Positions 45,294-54,167 of a DNA stretch of 64,000 nt are shown one piece after another. Both the position numbers and the translations under genes were made by a program. Position 1 is the first letter of the stretch, and each line of letters starts with the position of its first letter. The notes under the pieces were generated by a model. That model saw only the letters and a list, made by a program, of their open reading frames with translations, was not told where the DNA came from and did not search any database. The stretch is from a bacterium. GTDB lineage: Bacteria; Bacillota; Clostridia; Lachnospirales; Lachnospiraceae. The stretch lies in contig JAMPFT010000006.1 of the NCBI GenBank assembly GCA_023664305.1, positions 62,001 through 126,000 of the forward strand, written 5' to 3'.

Positions 45294-45367
45294 ACCTTAT
45301 AGGAAACTTCGTCGCAGCAAGGGAAGAATGCAAAGCATTCTTCTAAGCGAGCAAAGCTCGCTTTTTT
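45294..45367 (+). repeat. Dispersed hairpin element, copy B (tandem to A)
   Basis: 74 bases directly joined to copy A and nearly identical, with the TATAGGAAACTTCGTCGCAG form seen in copies C and D. Confidence 0.88.
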
Positions 45368-45451
45368 ATCTTACGATTGCTTTAATACGCTGATTTGCTG
45401 ACGCAGCGCTGTAACAAACTATCCGTAGTATACCGAATGGATTCCCTTCTG

Positions 45452-45994
45452 TCAAGATGATTCTTCCCTGTCCTCCAGATCCTTCTGTAAAACGTCGAGA
45501 TAGGGGACAAGGATTCCGTGACGCTGCGGCAGGATGTAGGCCGGATTCAGCTCCTCGTAGCGAAAGCTTTTACGGCCGCCGTTTTGGGCTCTTTCCCAGA
45601 AAAAAAGAAGCATCTCCAACGGCAGATAGTACAGCACATCCTTGTGGGTGTAATAGATGAGAAAAAAAGAGATGCCCCCCTGCTTTTCGAACTTTTTCAT
45701 AAATTCCACCTGATGCGGATGAATGTTCTGGAGCGAAAAGGTATCGACCGCGCACTCTTTCGCGTCAAAACAGACCGGAAGCCCCTGTACCGCGCCGATG
45801 TAATCCACGGTGCTCTTCTGTTCAAAGTAGGCCAGCGTGATCTGACGGTGCTCCTTATCCATCCGGATGGGCGTGATGGGGGTGGGAACCTTTTGGATCA
45901 GGGCCAGGCCCGCTTCAGCGTACTTTTCGTTTGTTCTGTTGATCATATCCTCCAAGGTGGAGCCTCTCAGTCCCCTGGAATTCCATGTGGCCAT
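45452..45994 (-). CDS. recU: Holliday junction resolvase RecU
   Basis: A 180-residue Gram-positive junction resolvase. WNSRGLRGSTLEDMINRTN, the catalytic core KSTVDYIGAVQG...FDAKE and LPLEMLLFFWERA match RecU, including the Asp/Glu/Lys active-site residues. GGGAGG precedes the ATG. It resolves recombination intermediates during repair. Confidence 0.95.
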   Translation of the reverse strand: MATWNSRGLRGSTLEDMINRTNEKYAEAGLALIQKVPTPITPIRMDKEHRQITLAYFEQKSTVDYIGAVQGLPVCFDAKECAVDTFSLQNIHPHQVEFMKKFEKQGGISFFLIYYTHKDVLYYLPLEMLLFFWERAQNGGRKSFRYEELNPAYILPQRHGILVPYLDVLQKDLEDREESS

Positions 45995-46026
45995 TTTCTG
46001 CCTCCCGTCTGTGATATCTCCCGGTT

Positions 46027-47082
46027 TCAGACCCGCCCGCCGAGACCGGCAAGGATCCTTTCAAATTCTGCCGTGTACGGCGTTTCCACCGCCCTTTGAC
46101 TGAACGCCGCTCCGACGCCCTCCCCGCAGGGGGGAAAGATGACTCTGCAGGCGTGAAGCAGCTGATACCGTAAGCCGAACTGCTCCTTCATGATCCGGTT
46201 GACGTCTTCTCTGCCGTACTTTGCGTCGCCGATCAGGGGATGCCCCAGGCTAGCCAGATGCGCGCGGATCTGATGGGGTTTTCCCGTAATCAGCTCCACC
46301 TCCAGCAGCGTGTATTCTCCCAAATACCGCAGCGGACGGTACGCGGTACGGATTTCTTCCCCCCGGCCGTCTCCGTCCCGCTGCGGACGGACCGTCACTT
46401 TGTTTTTGGCCTTATCCTTTTCCAGATAACCGTTTATTACCGCTTCCTCTTTTAGTCTTCCCACACAGACCGTTCGGTAAAATTTCCGGATACTCCGCTC
46501 TCTGATGCACTTGCTTAAGTATTGGGTTCCCGCCAGGGACCTGCCGCAAAGCACCAGTCCGCTGGTATTCCGGTCCAACCGGTTGCAGACGGAAGGGTGA
46601 AAGGTATCCAGATCTTTCTTCAACGCGGGATCCCTGGCTAAAAGATAACCGATCAGCCATTCGTTCAGGCTAAGGTCAGAAGGGTGAGCCTTCTGAGACA
46701 GGATCCCCGCCGGTTTGGAAAGAACCAGAATATCGGCGGTCTCACAGACGACGCCGATTCCCTGTAACCTCCTGTAAGCCTGTTCGTATTCCTTTAGGGA
46801 GTCGGACGGCCTTTTCCCGCCGCAGTCTCTTTCACTGCCGTCTTCTGCATCCGCAGGCGCTCTCCCCGTAAACTTAAGAAAGGTTTCCTCCGAGAAAAAG
46901 AAAACGATGCTGTCCCCGGCTTTCAGGATTTCGGAGCCTTCCGCTTTCCTGCCGTTCAGGGTAATATTTTTCCGCCGCAGCATTTTATAGAGAAATCCGC
47001 TCCCTGCAGCAGGCATGTATTTCCGCAGGAATTTATCCAGACGCTGTCCCGCCTGGTTATTCCCGACCGTTACCGATTGCAT
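46027..47082 (-). CDS. RluA-family pseudouridine synthase
   Basis: A 351-residue RNA-modifying enzyme. An S4 domain (QRLDKFLRKYMP, residues 12-60) precedes the synthase domain with the catalytic HPSVCNRLDRNTSGLVLCG and the C-terminal ITGKPHQIRAHLASLGHPL. The target uridine (RluC/RluD type) cannot be deduced. AAAAGGAGA lies upstream. Confidence 0.92.
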   Translation of the reverse strand: MQSVTVGNNQAGQRLDKFLRKYMPAAGSGFLYKMLRRKNITLNGRKAEGSEILKAGDSIVFFFSEETFLKFTGRAPADAEDGSERDCGGKRPSDSLKEYEQAYRRLQGIGVVCETADILVLSKPAGILSQKAHPSDLSLNEWLIGYLLARDPALKKDLDTFHPSVCNRLDRNTSGLVLCGRSLAGTQYLSKCIRERSIRKFYRTVCVGRLKEEAVINGYLEKDKAKNKVTVRPQRDGDGRGEEIRTAYRPLRYLGEYTLLEVELITGKPHQIRAHLASLGHPLIGDAKYGREDVNRIMKEQFGLRYQLLHACRVIFPPCGEGVGAAFSQRAVETPYTAEFERILAGLGGRV

Positions 47083-47100
47083 CCCAAGCCTGTCTCCTTT

Positions 47101-47685
47101 TCACAAAATAACGCTTTTCAGGGTTTCCGTCACCGCGCGGGTGCGCGCCGGATCGTCCTGCAGCAGCTTCATCTGCTCCAGCCGCTCCGTATATCTGGGA
47201 AGCGAGCGGAAAACCTTGACGGTGATATCCTTGTGGCCGTCCAATTTCAGGATATCCGAAATATGCTTATAAAACGCGCTTTCGTCAAAGGAAGCGTCCT
47301 CCGTGAAGCCACAGACGGCGCCGCCTCTGACCGCCAGATGATTTACTATATAATTCTTGCTGTAGGAAGTAAAAATACAGTCAAAGAGCGTGTCAAGACC
47401 GTCGTCATGTCTTTTGATTTCGGCGGCGTTCTCCGGCAGGCAGCTGTGATAGCGCAGAAACATGACGGCGCTCACGGCGCTCTTAGAGGCGGGAAGACAG
47501 CCGAGCACCGCAACCACCGTCAGCAGATTGAGACGGCTCTTCGTCTGAATCAACCCCGCAAGAAACAATGCGGCGGAGACGCCAAAATAGAGAACCGTCC
47601 GAAGAATTTCATATTTTTTCTGCGTAGCCAGATAATTTTGCGTCCCCTTGACGTCCGCGGTGGAAAACAGTCGTTTCAGCTGCAT
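47101..47685 (-). CDS. Two-helix membrane protein, unknown
   Basis: A 194-residue protein with two membrane helices at about residues 28-45 and 53-75, followed by a soluble domain of 110 residues. No family recognised. AAAGGA precedes the start. It lies between a pseudouridine synthase and an SDR gene on one strand with gaps of 5-20 bases, so it is probably in that operon. Confidence 0.7.
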   Translation of the reverse strand: MQLKRLFSTADVKGTQNYLATQKKYEILRTVLYFGVSAALFLAGLIQTKSRLNLLTVVAVLGCLPASKSAVSAVMFLRYHSCLPENAAEIKRHDDGLDTLFDCIFTSYSKNYIVNHLAVRGGAVCGFTEDASFDESAFYKHISDILKLDGHKDITVKVFRSLPRYTERLEQMKLLQDDPARTRAVTETLKSVIL

Positions 47686-47689
47686 TTTT

Positions 47690-48463
47690 CTACAGTCCTT
47701 TCTTTTTCAGGAAAGACGTTGCCTGCAGGATCAGATCATGCGGCAGCGCCTTAGACAACAGGTGAAATCCCCTGATGGGAAGACCGTAGACAGACACCGC
47801 CCGTCTGCGGTAGGAATCCCTAAGCGCCTGTGCCGCCACCCGCGCCGGATCCGCCATCACATACTTTTTCAGGGCGAGAGTGGTCCCTGTCTGTTCGGCA
47901 ATCTCAAAGAACGGGGTATCCACAGGGCCGGGACACACGCTTGTCACCGTGATATCCAGCGGACGCAGTTCCTCGTTCAGGGCTCTGGAAAAGCTCAGCA
48001 CATAAGCCTTTGTAGCCGCGTAGACGGCAAAATCGGGCTGCGGTAAAAATGCGGCGCTTGAGGCCATCTGGAGAATCCTGCTCCTCCTTCTCATATACGG
48101 GATCATGCGGTGCGTCATCTCGGTCAGCGCCTCACAGTTTAAGCGGATCATGGAAAGTGCGCCTTCCGAGGGCAGCTCGCTGAAGCTGCCCATAAGTCCG
48201 AAGCCCGCGCAGTTGATTAACATTCTGACGACCGCGTTTTGCTCGATCAGCATATCCTCCAGCATATCCAGCTTTCCGGAGTCGGTGATATCCATCGGGA
48301 TCACTTTTGTCCGGTGGCGCAGACAACCCGCCGTTTCCTTCAGGCGCTCCTCATTTCTGGCGATCAGCCAAAACTCGTCGATATTCGTAAAATAAGGGTC
48401 AAGCTGCAGAGCAAATTCTCTGCCGATGCCGGAGGAAGCCCCGGTAATCAAAATCACATTCAT
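47690..48463 (-). CDS. Short-chain dehydrogenase/reductase
   Basis: A 257-residue oxidoreductase with the NAD(P) motif TGASSGIG at residues 7-14, NCAG near 84, and catalytic Ser with YAATK (Tyr/Lys) near 148. The remainder ends with basic residues and a short hydrophobic stretch. Substrate unknown. It overlaps the upstream HAD gene by four bases. Confidence 0.9.
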   Translation of the reverse strand: MNVILITGASSGIGREFALQLDPYFTNIDEFWLIARNEERLKETAGCLRHRTKVIPMDITDSGKLDMLEDMLIEQNAVVRMLINCAGFGLMGSFSELPSEGALSMIRLNCEALTEMTHRMIPYMRRRSRILQMASSAAFLPQPDFAVYAATKAYVLSFSRALNEELRPLDITVTSVCPGPVDTPFFEIAEQTGTTLALKKYVMADPARVAAQALRDSYRRRAVSVYGLPIRGFHLLSKALPHDLILQATSFLKKKGL

Positions 48464-49218
48464 GTCAGACCGTCCTTTCCGCCGTCCGCCGGTTGAAACC
48501 GCAGACGCAAATTAACAGGTTTAAACAGTTCCGCGTAATCTTCAATATAATAGTCCGCACAGGCAATCTTGCGCTCTCTGTCATACCCGGAATATTCGTC
48601 TTCCACCGCGCAGACCTTCATCCCGGCATTTTTCCCCGCCCGGATGCCGGGAACAATATCTTCGAAGACGAGGCATCTGTCGGGATCCGTTTTCAGCTCC
48701 TTTGCCGCCGCCAGATAAATATCCGGCGCAGGCTTGCCGCGTTCCACGTCACTGCCCGTCATGATACAGGAAAAATAACCCTTCAGCCCGTGGACTCCGA
48801 TCACGTTCTCCGCCAGCTCCCTGGAATTACTGGTGGCGATGCCAAGACGGATTCCCCGCTTTCGACATTCTTTTAGAAAGCCCAAAACACCGGGCTTTAA
48901 GGGAACCTCGTTCGCGTATTTATCCCATGCCATTCGGTTCCAGTCCTGCTTGATCTGCTCTAAGGGATCGGGTATCCCGAATTTCTCCTTAAAGTAAACG
49001 GCTGTCTCGTGGAAGCTCATCCCCTCGATTTTCGACTGCAGATCCTCGGGAAGGGGAACACCGAATCTTCCGAGATATTCAATGTCGATGGCCCGCCAGA
49101 GCCACATGGAATCCACCAAAGATCCGTCCAGATCGAAGATCACTGCGTCGATATCCTGCAGCATGTCGGCAGCTTTTCCGGTATCCTTTTTGCAATCCCT
49201 ACATTCCGACGGTTTCAT
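48460..49218 (-). CDS. HAD-superfamily phosphatase, beta-phosphoglucomutase-like
   Basis: A 252-residue enzyme with FDLDGSLVDSMW (the nucleophile Asp), SNSRELAENV motif II, and VFEDIVPGIRAGKNAGM motif IV with Lys before it. A helical cap of about 60 residues marks subclass IA. Substrate unknown. The first ATG is favoured by GGGAGGTG upstream, although this start overlaps the pseudouridine synthase gene by 20 bases. Confidence 0.88.
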   Translation of the reverse strand: MKPSECRDCKKDTGKAADMLQDIDAVIFDLDGSLVDSMWLWRAIDIEYLGRFGVPLPEDLQSKIEGMSFHETAVYFKEKFGIPDPLEQIKQDWNRMAWDKYANEVPLKPGVLGFLKECRKRGIRLGIATSNSRELAENVIGVHGLKGYFSCIMTGSDVERGKPAPDIYLAAAKELKTDPDRCLVFEDIVPGIRAGKNAGMKVCAVEDEYSGYDRERKIACADYYIEDYAELFKPVNLRLRFQPADGGKDGLT

Positions 49219-49909
49219 GAAGAATCTGCACCTCCCTTTCTGTCAGCGGCCTGTATTCTCCGGGCGAAAGCCTCTCATCCAGCTTCAGCCCGCCAAAGGA
49301 TGTCCTTTTTAAAGCCAGCACACGGTTATCTACCGCCTGAAGCATCCTCTTTACCTGATGGAATTTTCCCTCATGGATGGTGAGCAGTATTTTCCCGTCT
49401 TCCAGAGGCGTAACCTTTCCCGGCAGCGTCGGCCTGTCCTCTCCTATCTCGACCCCCTGCTCCAGCCGCAGGATATCCTGTTCCCCAAGCTCATGGCCGG
49501 GGGTGACAAGGTATGCTTTATCCACATGCCTTCCGGGGGATAACAGTCTGTGGGCGAGTCCGCCGTCGTTGGTCAACAGCAAAAGCCCCTCCGTGTCCTT
49601 ATCCAGTCTTCCCACCGGAAACAGTCCCCGCTGCCTGTCCTCCTGCCGCAGCAGCTCCACCACCGTCCCGGCGGTATTGTCCGTGACCGCCGACACTACG
49701 CCTGCGGGCTTGTTCAGCATATAATAGACATATTTCCGATAGCATACCTCTTCTCCCTGCACGCAGACAAGATCTGCTCCCTCCCGGAGCTTTTGGTCCG
49801 CTTTCCGCGCCGTTTCACCGTTTACGCTGACCTGTCCGCGCCGTATCATTTCCTTTACCTGGCTGCGTGTTCCCTTATTCATTTCACATAAAAAGCGGTC
49901 AAGACGCAT
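49199..49909 (-). CDS. RsuA/RluB-family pseudouridine synthase
   Basis: A 236-residue protein with an S4 domain (RLDRFLCEMNKGTRSQVK) and the catalytic segment VGRLDKDTEGLLLLTNDG. C-terminal HEGKFHQVKRML is standard. The family modifies small- or large-subunit rRNA; the site is not deducible. The start at 49909 has AAGGGG upstream. The gene is divergent from ylbJ. Confidence 0.92.
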   Translation of the reverse strand: MRLDRFLCEMNKGTRSQVKEMIRRGQVSVNGETARKADQKLREGADLVCVQGEEVCYRKYVYYMLNKPAGVVSAVTDNTAGTVVELLRQEDRQRGLFPVGRLDKDTEGLLLLTNDGGLAHRLLSPGRHVDKAYLVTPGHELGEQDILRLEQGVEIGEDRPTLPGKVTPLEDGKILLTIHEGKFHQVKRMLQAVDNRVLALKRTSFGGLKLDERLSPGEYRPLTEREVQILHETVGM

Positions 49910-49971
49910 ATGCGAAAAATTCCCCTTCATATATTTGTAAAAAGCTTATTCCCTCTGTAAAGCGGCTGCCT

Positions 49972-50949
49972 ATGAAATTGATTACCCTTTTGTTTCTCGC
50001 ACTTACCTTCTGCATTCTGACGCATTCCCCCTTAAGTCTGTCCTATGCGTCGCTGGGGCTGGAGCTCTGGTTTGAAAAAATGATTCCGTCCCTTCTGCCC
50101 TTTATGATCCTTTCGGGCATTATGATCCGCATGGGGCTCACGGAAAAAATGTCCATGGCGCTTTTCCCCGTTCTGGGACCTCTTTACCGCGTGCGGAAAA
50201 ACGTAGTCTACTGTATGATGCTTGGCTTTCTCTGCGGATTCCCGATGGGCGCGAAGGTCGCCGCCGACCTGCTGGAGCGCGGTATGCTGACCCGAAAGGA
50301 AGGAGAATATCTGTTAGCCTTCTGCAATAATATCGGACCAGTCTATTTCTGCAGCTTTGTACTGCCCCTGCTGGGCCGACGTCTGATCCTGCCTTATCTT
50401 TTCGGAATGTACGGGATCCCGCTGCTCTACGGTCTTTTCCTGCGTTATACCCGTTTTCGGAACAGTCTGTACACGGAACGGGAATCCCTCCGAAAACCCG
50501 TCCGGGCAGAGCTTGTATGCTGCGGACAAAAAGACTGCCGCAAGCCGGACGCCGCAAAAGGCAGGGAAACCGCCCGCCGTCTGCTGGAGGCGGCGGACGA
50601 ATCGATTGTATCTTCCCTTGCGAGTATTCTGGCGCTGGGCGGATATATGGTTCTCTTTAATCTGTTGAATCTTCTGCCGCATCTTTTGCTGGGCAGGGAG
50701 CCGTCCCTGCTCGCCCCGGTTCTGGAGATCACGGGCGGCCTTGCCATGCTGGGCGGGAAGCTCCCCCTCTACAGCCTTCTTCTCCTGTCCTTCGGCGGCC
50801 TTTCCTGCATTGCCCAGACCTACAGCTGTATCAGGAAAACGGGGCTTTCCGTCGAAGACTACATATGTCATAAAATAATCCTTACCCTGCTTGGCGGCGT
50901 CTACTACCTCTGCTGGTTTCTTCTCTCCCCGGCATCCTTTCTCCGCTGA
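49972..50949 (+). CDS. ylbJ: YlbJ-type sporulation integral membrane protein
   Basis: A 325-residue protein with eight or so hydrophobic helices and the nucleoside-recognition (gate) motifs PSLLPFMILSGIM and GFLCGFPMGAKVAADL. YlbJ is needed for spore cortex formation in Bacillus, so its presence hints at a spore-forming lineage. The ATG has a poor ribosome site. The last 46 bases overlap the end of the amidase gene on the other strand. Confidence 0.85.
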   Translation: MKLITLLFLALTFCILTHSPLSLSYASLGLELWFEKMIPSLLPFMILSGIMIRMGLTEKMSMALFPVLGPLYRVRKNVVYCMMLGFLCGFPMGAKVAADLLERGMLTRKEGEYLLAFCNNIGPVYFCSFVLPLLGRRLILPYLFGMYGIPLLYGLFLRYTRFRNSLYTERESLRKPVRAELVCCGQKDCRKPDAAKGRETARRLLEAADESIVSSLASILALGGYMVLFNLLNLLPHLLLGREPSLLAPVLEITGGLAMLGGKLPLYSLLLLSFGGLSCIAQTYSCIRKTGLSVEDYICHKIILTLLGGVYYLCWFLLSPASFLR

Positions 50950-52280
50950 CGTCTCCGCCGTCTTCTGTTTCGATAAGCGATGGCCTGTGAGATCAGCAGA
51001 ATGACAAACAGGATGATCATCACCGCCAGACAGATCTCCAGGAAGGTAAGTATGCTGACAGGGTGCTCCGCCTGCACGCTGTCCGTCAGCGCGGGCAGCG
51101 ATGCCTCCGGCATGTCTTCCCCTTCGGAAGGTACATCGACGTTTCCCGAAGCCGCTTCCTCCGGCAGGGGATTCGAAGCTTCCTCCTTCGGATAGAGGAA
51201 CATCCGGGGACTGTCGTAAGGATTGCTCTCCGTATACAGATCGTACAGATTATAGGCGCGCAGAACCACGAAAGGAGTCGTCCCGTCCGGGATCGGCAGA
51301 CTTAAAAGAAAGGTGTCGTCATAGCCGCCGGACAGCGCGTCGCTTCCCGGCCAGGCAAACCTTTCGCTGTAGGATATCCCGCCGTCAAGGCTGTAGCTGT
51401 AATACAAAAGCGGGGTGTCATAATCTGCCGCGGAAACGGTCAGATTCAGCATGCCTGCCTCGTAGTCCGCCCCCGCAAATTCCAGCAGACATACGTCCGG
51501 CGGCGTATCGTCCCGGAGGGTGGAGGCCACGGCGCTGCCCCGGTCGGCCCATGCAAGCGCATAATCCGAATAATCCACTCTTAGCGAGCTGCTCTTTAAG
51601 CCGAAATATTTTGCGACCGCCGTGGCGTCTTCCTTTCCAAAACGAATCAAATCCTCCTCACTGTCGCAGTAGCCGCCGTCACGGGCCTCATCCACATGAC
51701 AGTGCTCCAGAATCACGGCGGGAACGCCTCGCGCCACGGATTCCCGGATAATCCCGTAATAATCGGTACCCCTGTCGTTCAGCCTTGTCTTGATGCCCCT
51801 CAAAAACAGTCCCTGCTCCCGCATGGCGGACAGAAACACCTGTCCGAACTGATAGCCGTAGTTGTTGTAAGGCGCTTCATGGGAAACCCAGATTTCCGAG
51901 CCGAAAAGCTCGTGGTTTTCCGATGCGTTGTAATGAATACTGAACAGGAAATCGGCGTTCACGCTCTCGGCAAAGATTGCGCGGTCCTCTATCCGCACCG
52001 TCTCGTCGTCCGTCCTGGTCAGGTATACGTCCACGCCGTCATATTGGCAGAGCTCCTGATACATTGCCAGGGCGGTGGTCATTGTCATATATTTTTCGTC
52101 CTGGTTGCCTTCTATTGTCCCCCTGTTATCGCCGCCGTGTCCGGGATCGATCACAATCACGGGACGCTCCGGCAGCTCCTGCAGTCTGTCCGCCGCATGC
52201 ACAGGCGCTGAAAAGATCGGAGAGATCAGGCATGCCGCCAAAAATAATTTCGTTACGATTATTCGAAATGCTCTGTTCAT
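50904..52280 (-). CDS. N-acetylmuramoyl-L-alanine amidase (Amidase_3), membrane-anchored
   Basis: A 458-residue cell-wall hydrolase. A signal peptide (residues 1-29, IVTKLFLAACLISPIFSAPV) precedes the amidase domain with VIDPGHGGDNRG (first zinc His), SIHYNASEN and the catalytic Glu in VILEHCHVDE. The region after residue 240 looks like a beta-sandwich of about 130 residues, then a Pro/Glu linker and a membrane helix near 410-432 with an Arg-rich cytosolic tail. It cleaves the bond between muramic acid and the stem peptide. Confidence 0.9.
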   Translation of the reverse strand: MNRAFRIIVTKLFLAACLISPIFSAPVHAADRLQELPERPVIVIDPGHGGDNRGTIEGNQDEKYMTMTTALAMYQELCQYDGVDVYLTRTDDETVRIEDRAIFAESVNADFLFSIHYNASENHELFGSEIWVSHEAPYNNYGYQFGQVFLSAMREQGLFLRGIKTRLNDRGTDYYGIIRESVARGVPAVILEHCHVDEARDGGYCDSEEDLIRFGKEDATAVAKYFGLKSSSLRVDYSDYALAWADRGSAVASTLRDDTPPDVCLLEFAGADYEAGMLNLTVSAADYDTPLLYYSYSLDGGISYSERFAWPGSDALSGGYDDTFLLSLPIPDGTTPFVVLRAYNLYDLYTESNPYDSPRMFLYPKEEASNPLPEEAASGNVDVPSEGEDMPEASLPALTDSVQAEHPVSILTFLEICLAVMIILFVILLISQAIAYRNRRRRRRQRRKDAGERRNQQR

Positions 52281-52312
52281 TCAGGAACCTTTCTGTCTTG
52301 CAATATGGACTG

Positions 52313-52346
52313 AAAGAACCGGCTCCCTTGCGAAAACCGGTTCTTT
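52313..52346 (-). terminator. Hairpin downstream of the coiled-coil gene
   Basis: AAAGAACCGG (52313-52322) and CCGGTTCTTT (52337-52346) pair perfectly. The U tract is short in the minus direction. Confidence 0.55.
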
Positions 52347-52366
52347 GTTTTCCCGCTTTTTAATTT

Positions 52367-52963
52367 CTAAATCACGTTCAATCCGTCCCCTGTCCCGTCC
52401 TCCAGAGACAGATCCTCAAATTCCTCCGACGGCTGCATGGCGCGCCGGTTCGCCTGGATCAGATCCTTGTACTGGTTCAGCGATCCCAGCAGACTGTCGT
52501 AATTGGACGAGGCGGCATGTACGGCGGAAAGGACGACATTCTCCAATTCGGCCAGAAGTCCTTCCGTATATTGCGTCGCCTGCATCCGCAGCTCGTTTGC
52601 CTCAATCGTCGCCTTATCCAGAATTTCCTGCGCCTGCTGGGAAGCCATCGTCACCACTTCGTTTGCCTGCATATAGGCCTGCTGCATGATCTCATGCTCG
52701 CTGATCAGTTCGTTGGTATGGATCGTAGCGTCGCTGATCAGCTTTTCCGCTTTTTCCCGGGCGTCGTTTAAGATCGCTTCTTTATTGCTGATGATTTTCT
52801 GATATCGCTTAATCTCGTCGGGGGTCTTCATGCGCAGCTCGCGGATCAGCTCGTCGATGTCCTCTTTGTTCACGATGATCTCCGTGTTGGACATAAACTT
52901 GGGCTTACAGCTTTCGATATATTCTTCCAACTCATCTATTATCTGCTCTATTCTGCTGCTCAT
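52367..52963 (-). CDS. Coiled-coil protein, ATP synthase subunit H/DivIVA-like
   Basis: A 198-residue soluble protein. After an N-terminal segment of 45 residues come about 110 residues of uninterrupted heptads rich in Ala/Glu (EKLISDATIHTNELI, AQEILDKATIEANEL), then an acidic tail. No enzymatic motif. Clostridial relatives are often found beside coaD and may be cell-division or envelope scaffolds; this is inference. AAGGAG precedes the start. Confidence 0.65.
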   Translation of the reverse strand: MSSRIEQIIDELEEYIESCKPKFMSNTEIIVNKEDIDELIRELRMKTPDEIKRYQKIISNKEAILNDAREKAEKLISDATIHTNELISEHEIMQQAYMQANEVVTMASQQAQEILDKATIEANELRMQATQYTEGLLAELENVVLSAVHAASSNYDSLLGSLNQYKDLIQANRRAMQPSEEFEDLSLEDGTGDGLNVI

Positions 52964-53022
52964 GCTGCTACTCCTTTTTTGATAATCCGGCGTTTCCCGC
53001 ATCCTGTTTTAAAGCTTTCGTG

Positions 53023-53529
53023 TCAAAGCTCTCCCCGTGTTTTTTTCCTGATACAATACTTCTCATAAATCAGATCCGCCACAAAATCGGGAACGCACTG
53101 GCTGATATCCCCGCCAAAGCTGGCAATTTCCTTTACGCTGGAGGAGCTGAGGTAAGCATACTCCAGACTGGTGGTCAAAAACATGGTATCCAGCTTCCCC
53201 TCGGAAAGCTTCCGATTCGTCTGGGCGATCTGCAGCTCATACTCAAAGTCCGTGATCGCGCGCAGACCGCGGATTGCCACATGAAGGTTATGCTCCGCCG
53301 CATAATTGATCAGAAGACCGCTGAAGCTGTCTACTTTTACATTTGGCAGATCCTTTGTCGCCTCCTCTAATATCTTAACACGTTCCTCCACAGAAAACAA
53401 CGGGGTCTTCTCTTTATTGTTCAAAACGCTGACGATCAGAACGTCAAACACTTCGGAAGCGCGCCTGATCACGTCCAGATGTCCGTAAGTCACCGGGTCA
53501 AAGCTTCCCGGATAAACCGCTCTCTTCAT
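53023..53529 (-). CDS. coaD: Phosphopantetheine adenylyltransferase
   Basis: A 168-residue enzyme that makes dephospho-CoA from ATP and 4'-phosphopantetheine. [16 protein letters not shown] near the N-terminus holds the T/HxGH nucleotidyl motif and ISSSxVKE-like SSSVKEIA near the C-terminus. GAGGAG precedes the start. The start overlaps rsmD by 32 bases. Confidence 0.96.
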   Translation of the reverse strand: MKRAVYPGSFDPVTYGHLDVIRRASEVFDVLIVSVLNNKEKTPLFSVEERVKILEEATKDLPNVKVDSFSGLLINYAAEHNLHVAIRGLRAITDFEYELQIAQTNRKLSEGKLDTMFLTTSLEYAYLSSSSVKEIASFGGDISQCVPDFVADLIYEKYCIRKKTRGEL

Positions 53530-54082
53530 AAGGCTCCTCTCTGCGGATAAACACATGCTTATTGGTCTTGTACCGCTTATCCTTCACGATCCGAAAACCG
53601 ATGGCGCCCAGATAAGAAAACTCCGTGTCAAGGGACGCCTCCGTGACAATCAGCGTATCGCGGGTGACATAAGGCATCCCGGAAAGCAGCTTTAGCACGT
53701 CCTTTTCGTATCCCAGATCATAGGGCGGGTCCAGGAAGATGACATCCGCTTCCGGTTCACGGACAGAATGCAGGGCTCCGCACACATCCTGTTTTAATAC
53801 TATAGCACGGTCCTGCAGTTTCGTAAAGGAAAGATTTTGCCGAATACAGTTGACCGCCTCGGAGGAACTGTCAACAAAGTATGCTTTTTGGGCTCCCCTG
53901 CTCAACGCCTCGATTCCGATTCCGCCGCTGCCGCTGAACAGATCCAGAAATACGGCATTCGGGATATCGGCCTGCAGCATATTAAAAAGCGTCTCCTTAA
54001 TCCTGTCCGTGGTGGGTCTCGTATCCGTTCCCCGGGGCGTCTTCAGCGGAAGACTCCGGGCCGTTCCCGCGATTACTCTCAT
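53498..54082 (-). CDS. rsmD: 16S rRNA (guanine966-N2)-methyltransferase
   Basis: A 194-residue Rossmann-fold methyltransferase. [18 protein letters not shown] binds S-adenosylmethionine and [10 protein letters not shown] is the catalytic NPPY-type motif. [13 protein letters not shown] at the start and [15 protein letters not shown] are typical RsmD. Gene order rsmD-coaD is conserved. Confidence 0.95.
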   Translation of the reverse strand: MRVIAGTARSLPLKTPRGTDTRPTTDRIKETLFNMLQADIPNAVFLDLFSGSGGIGIEALSRGAQKAYFVDSSSEAVNCIRQNLSFTKLQDRAIVLKQDVCGALHSVREPEADVIFLDPPYDLGYEKDVLKLLSGMPYVTRDTLIVTEASLDTEFSYLGAIGFRIVKDKRYKTNKHVFIRREEPYEESGLSGKL

Positions 54083-54167
54083 ATCTTCTTGCTCCTGTCA
54101 TTTCCCGCGCAAATCCGCTTCACTTTTGGCCTGCGGCGGTCCCGCAGGATTTCTGCCTTTGTCTGTC

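Noticed and set aside
45213..45451. T-box or histidine attenuator upstream of hisZ
   Set aside because: No T-box core sequence, specifier loop or histidine-codon leader was seen; the region is filled by the two hairpin elements in the opposite orientation.
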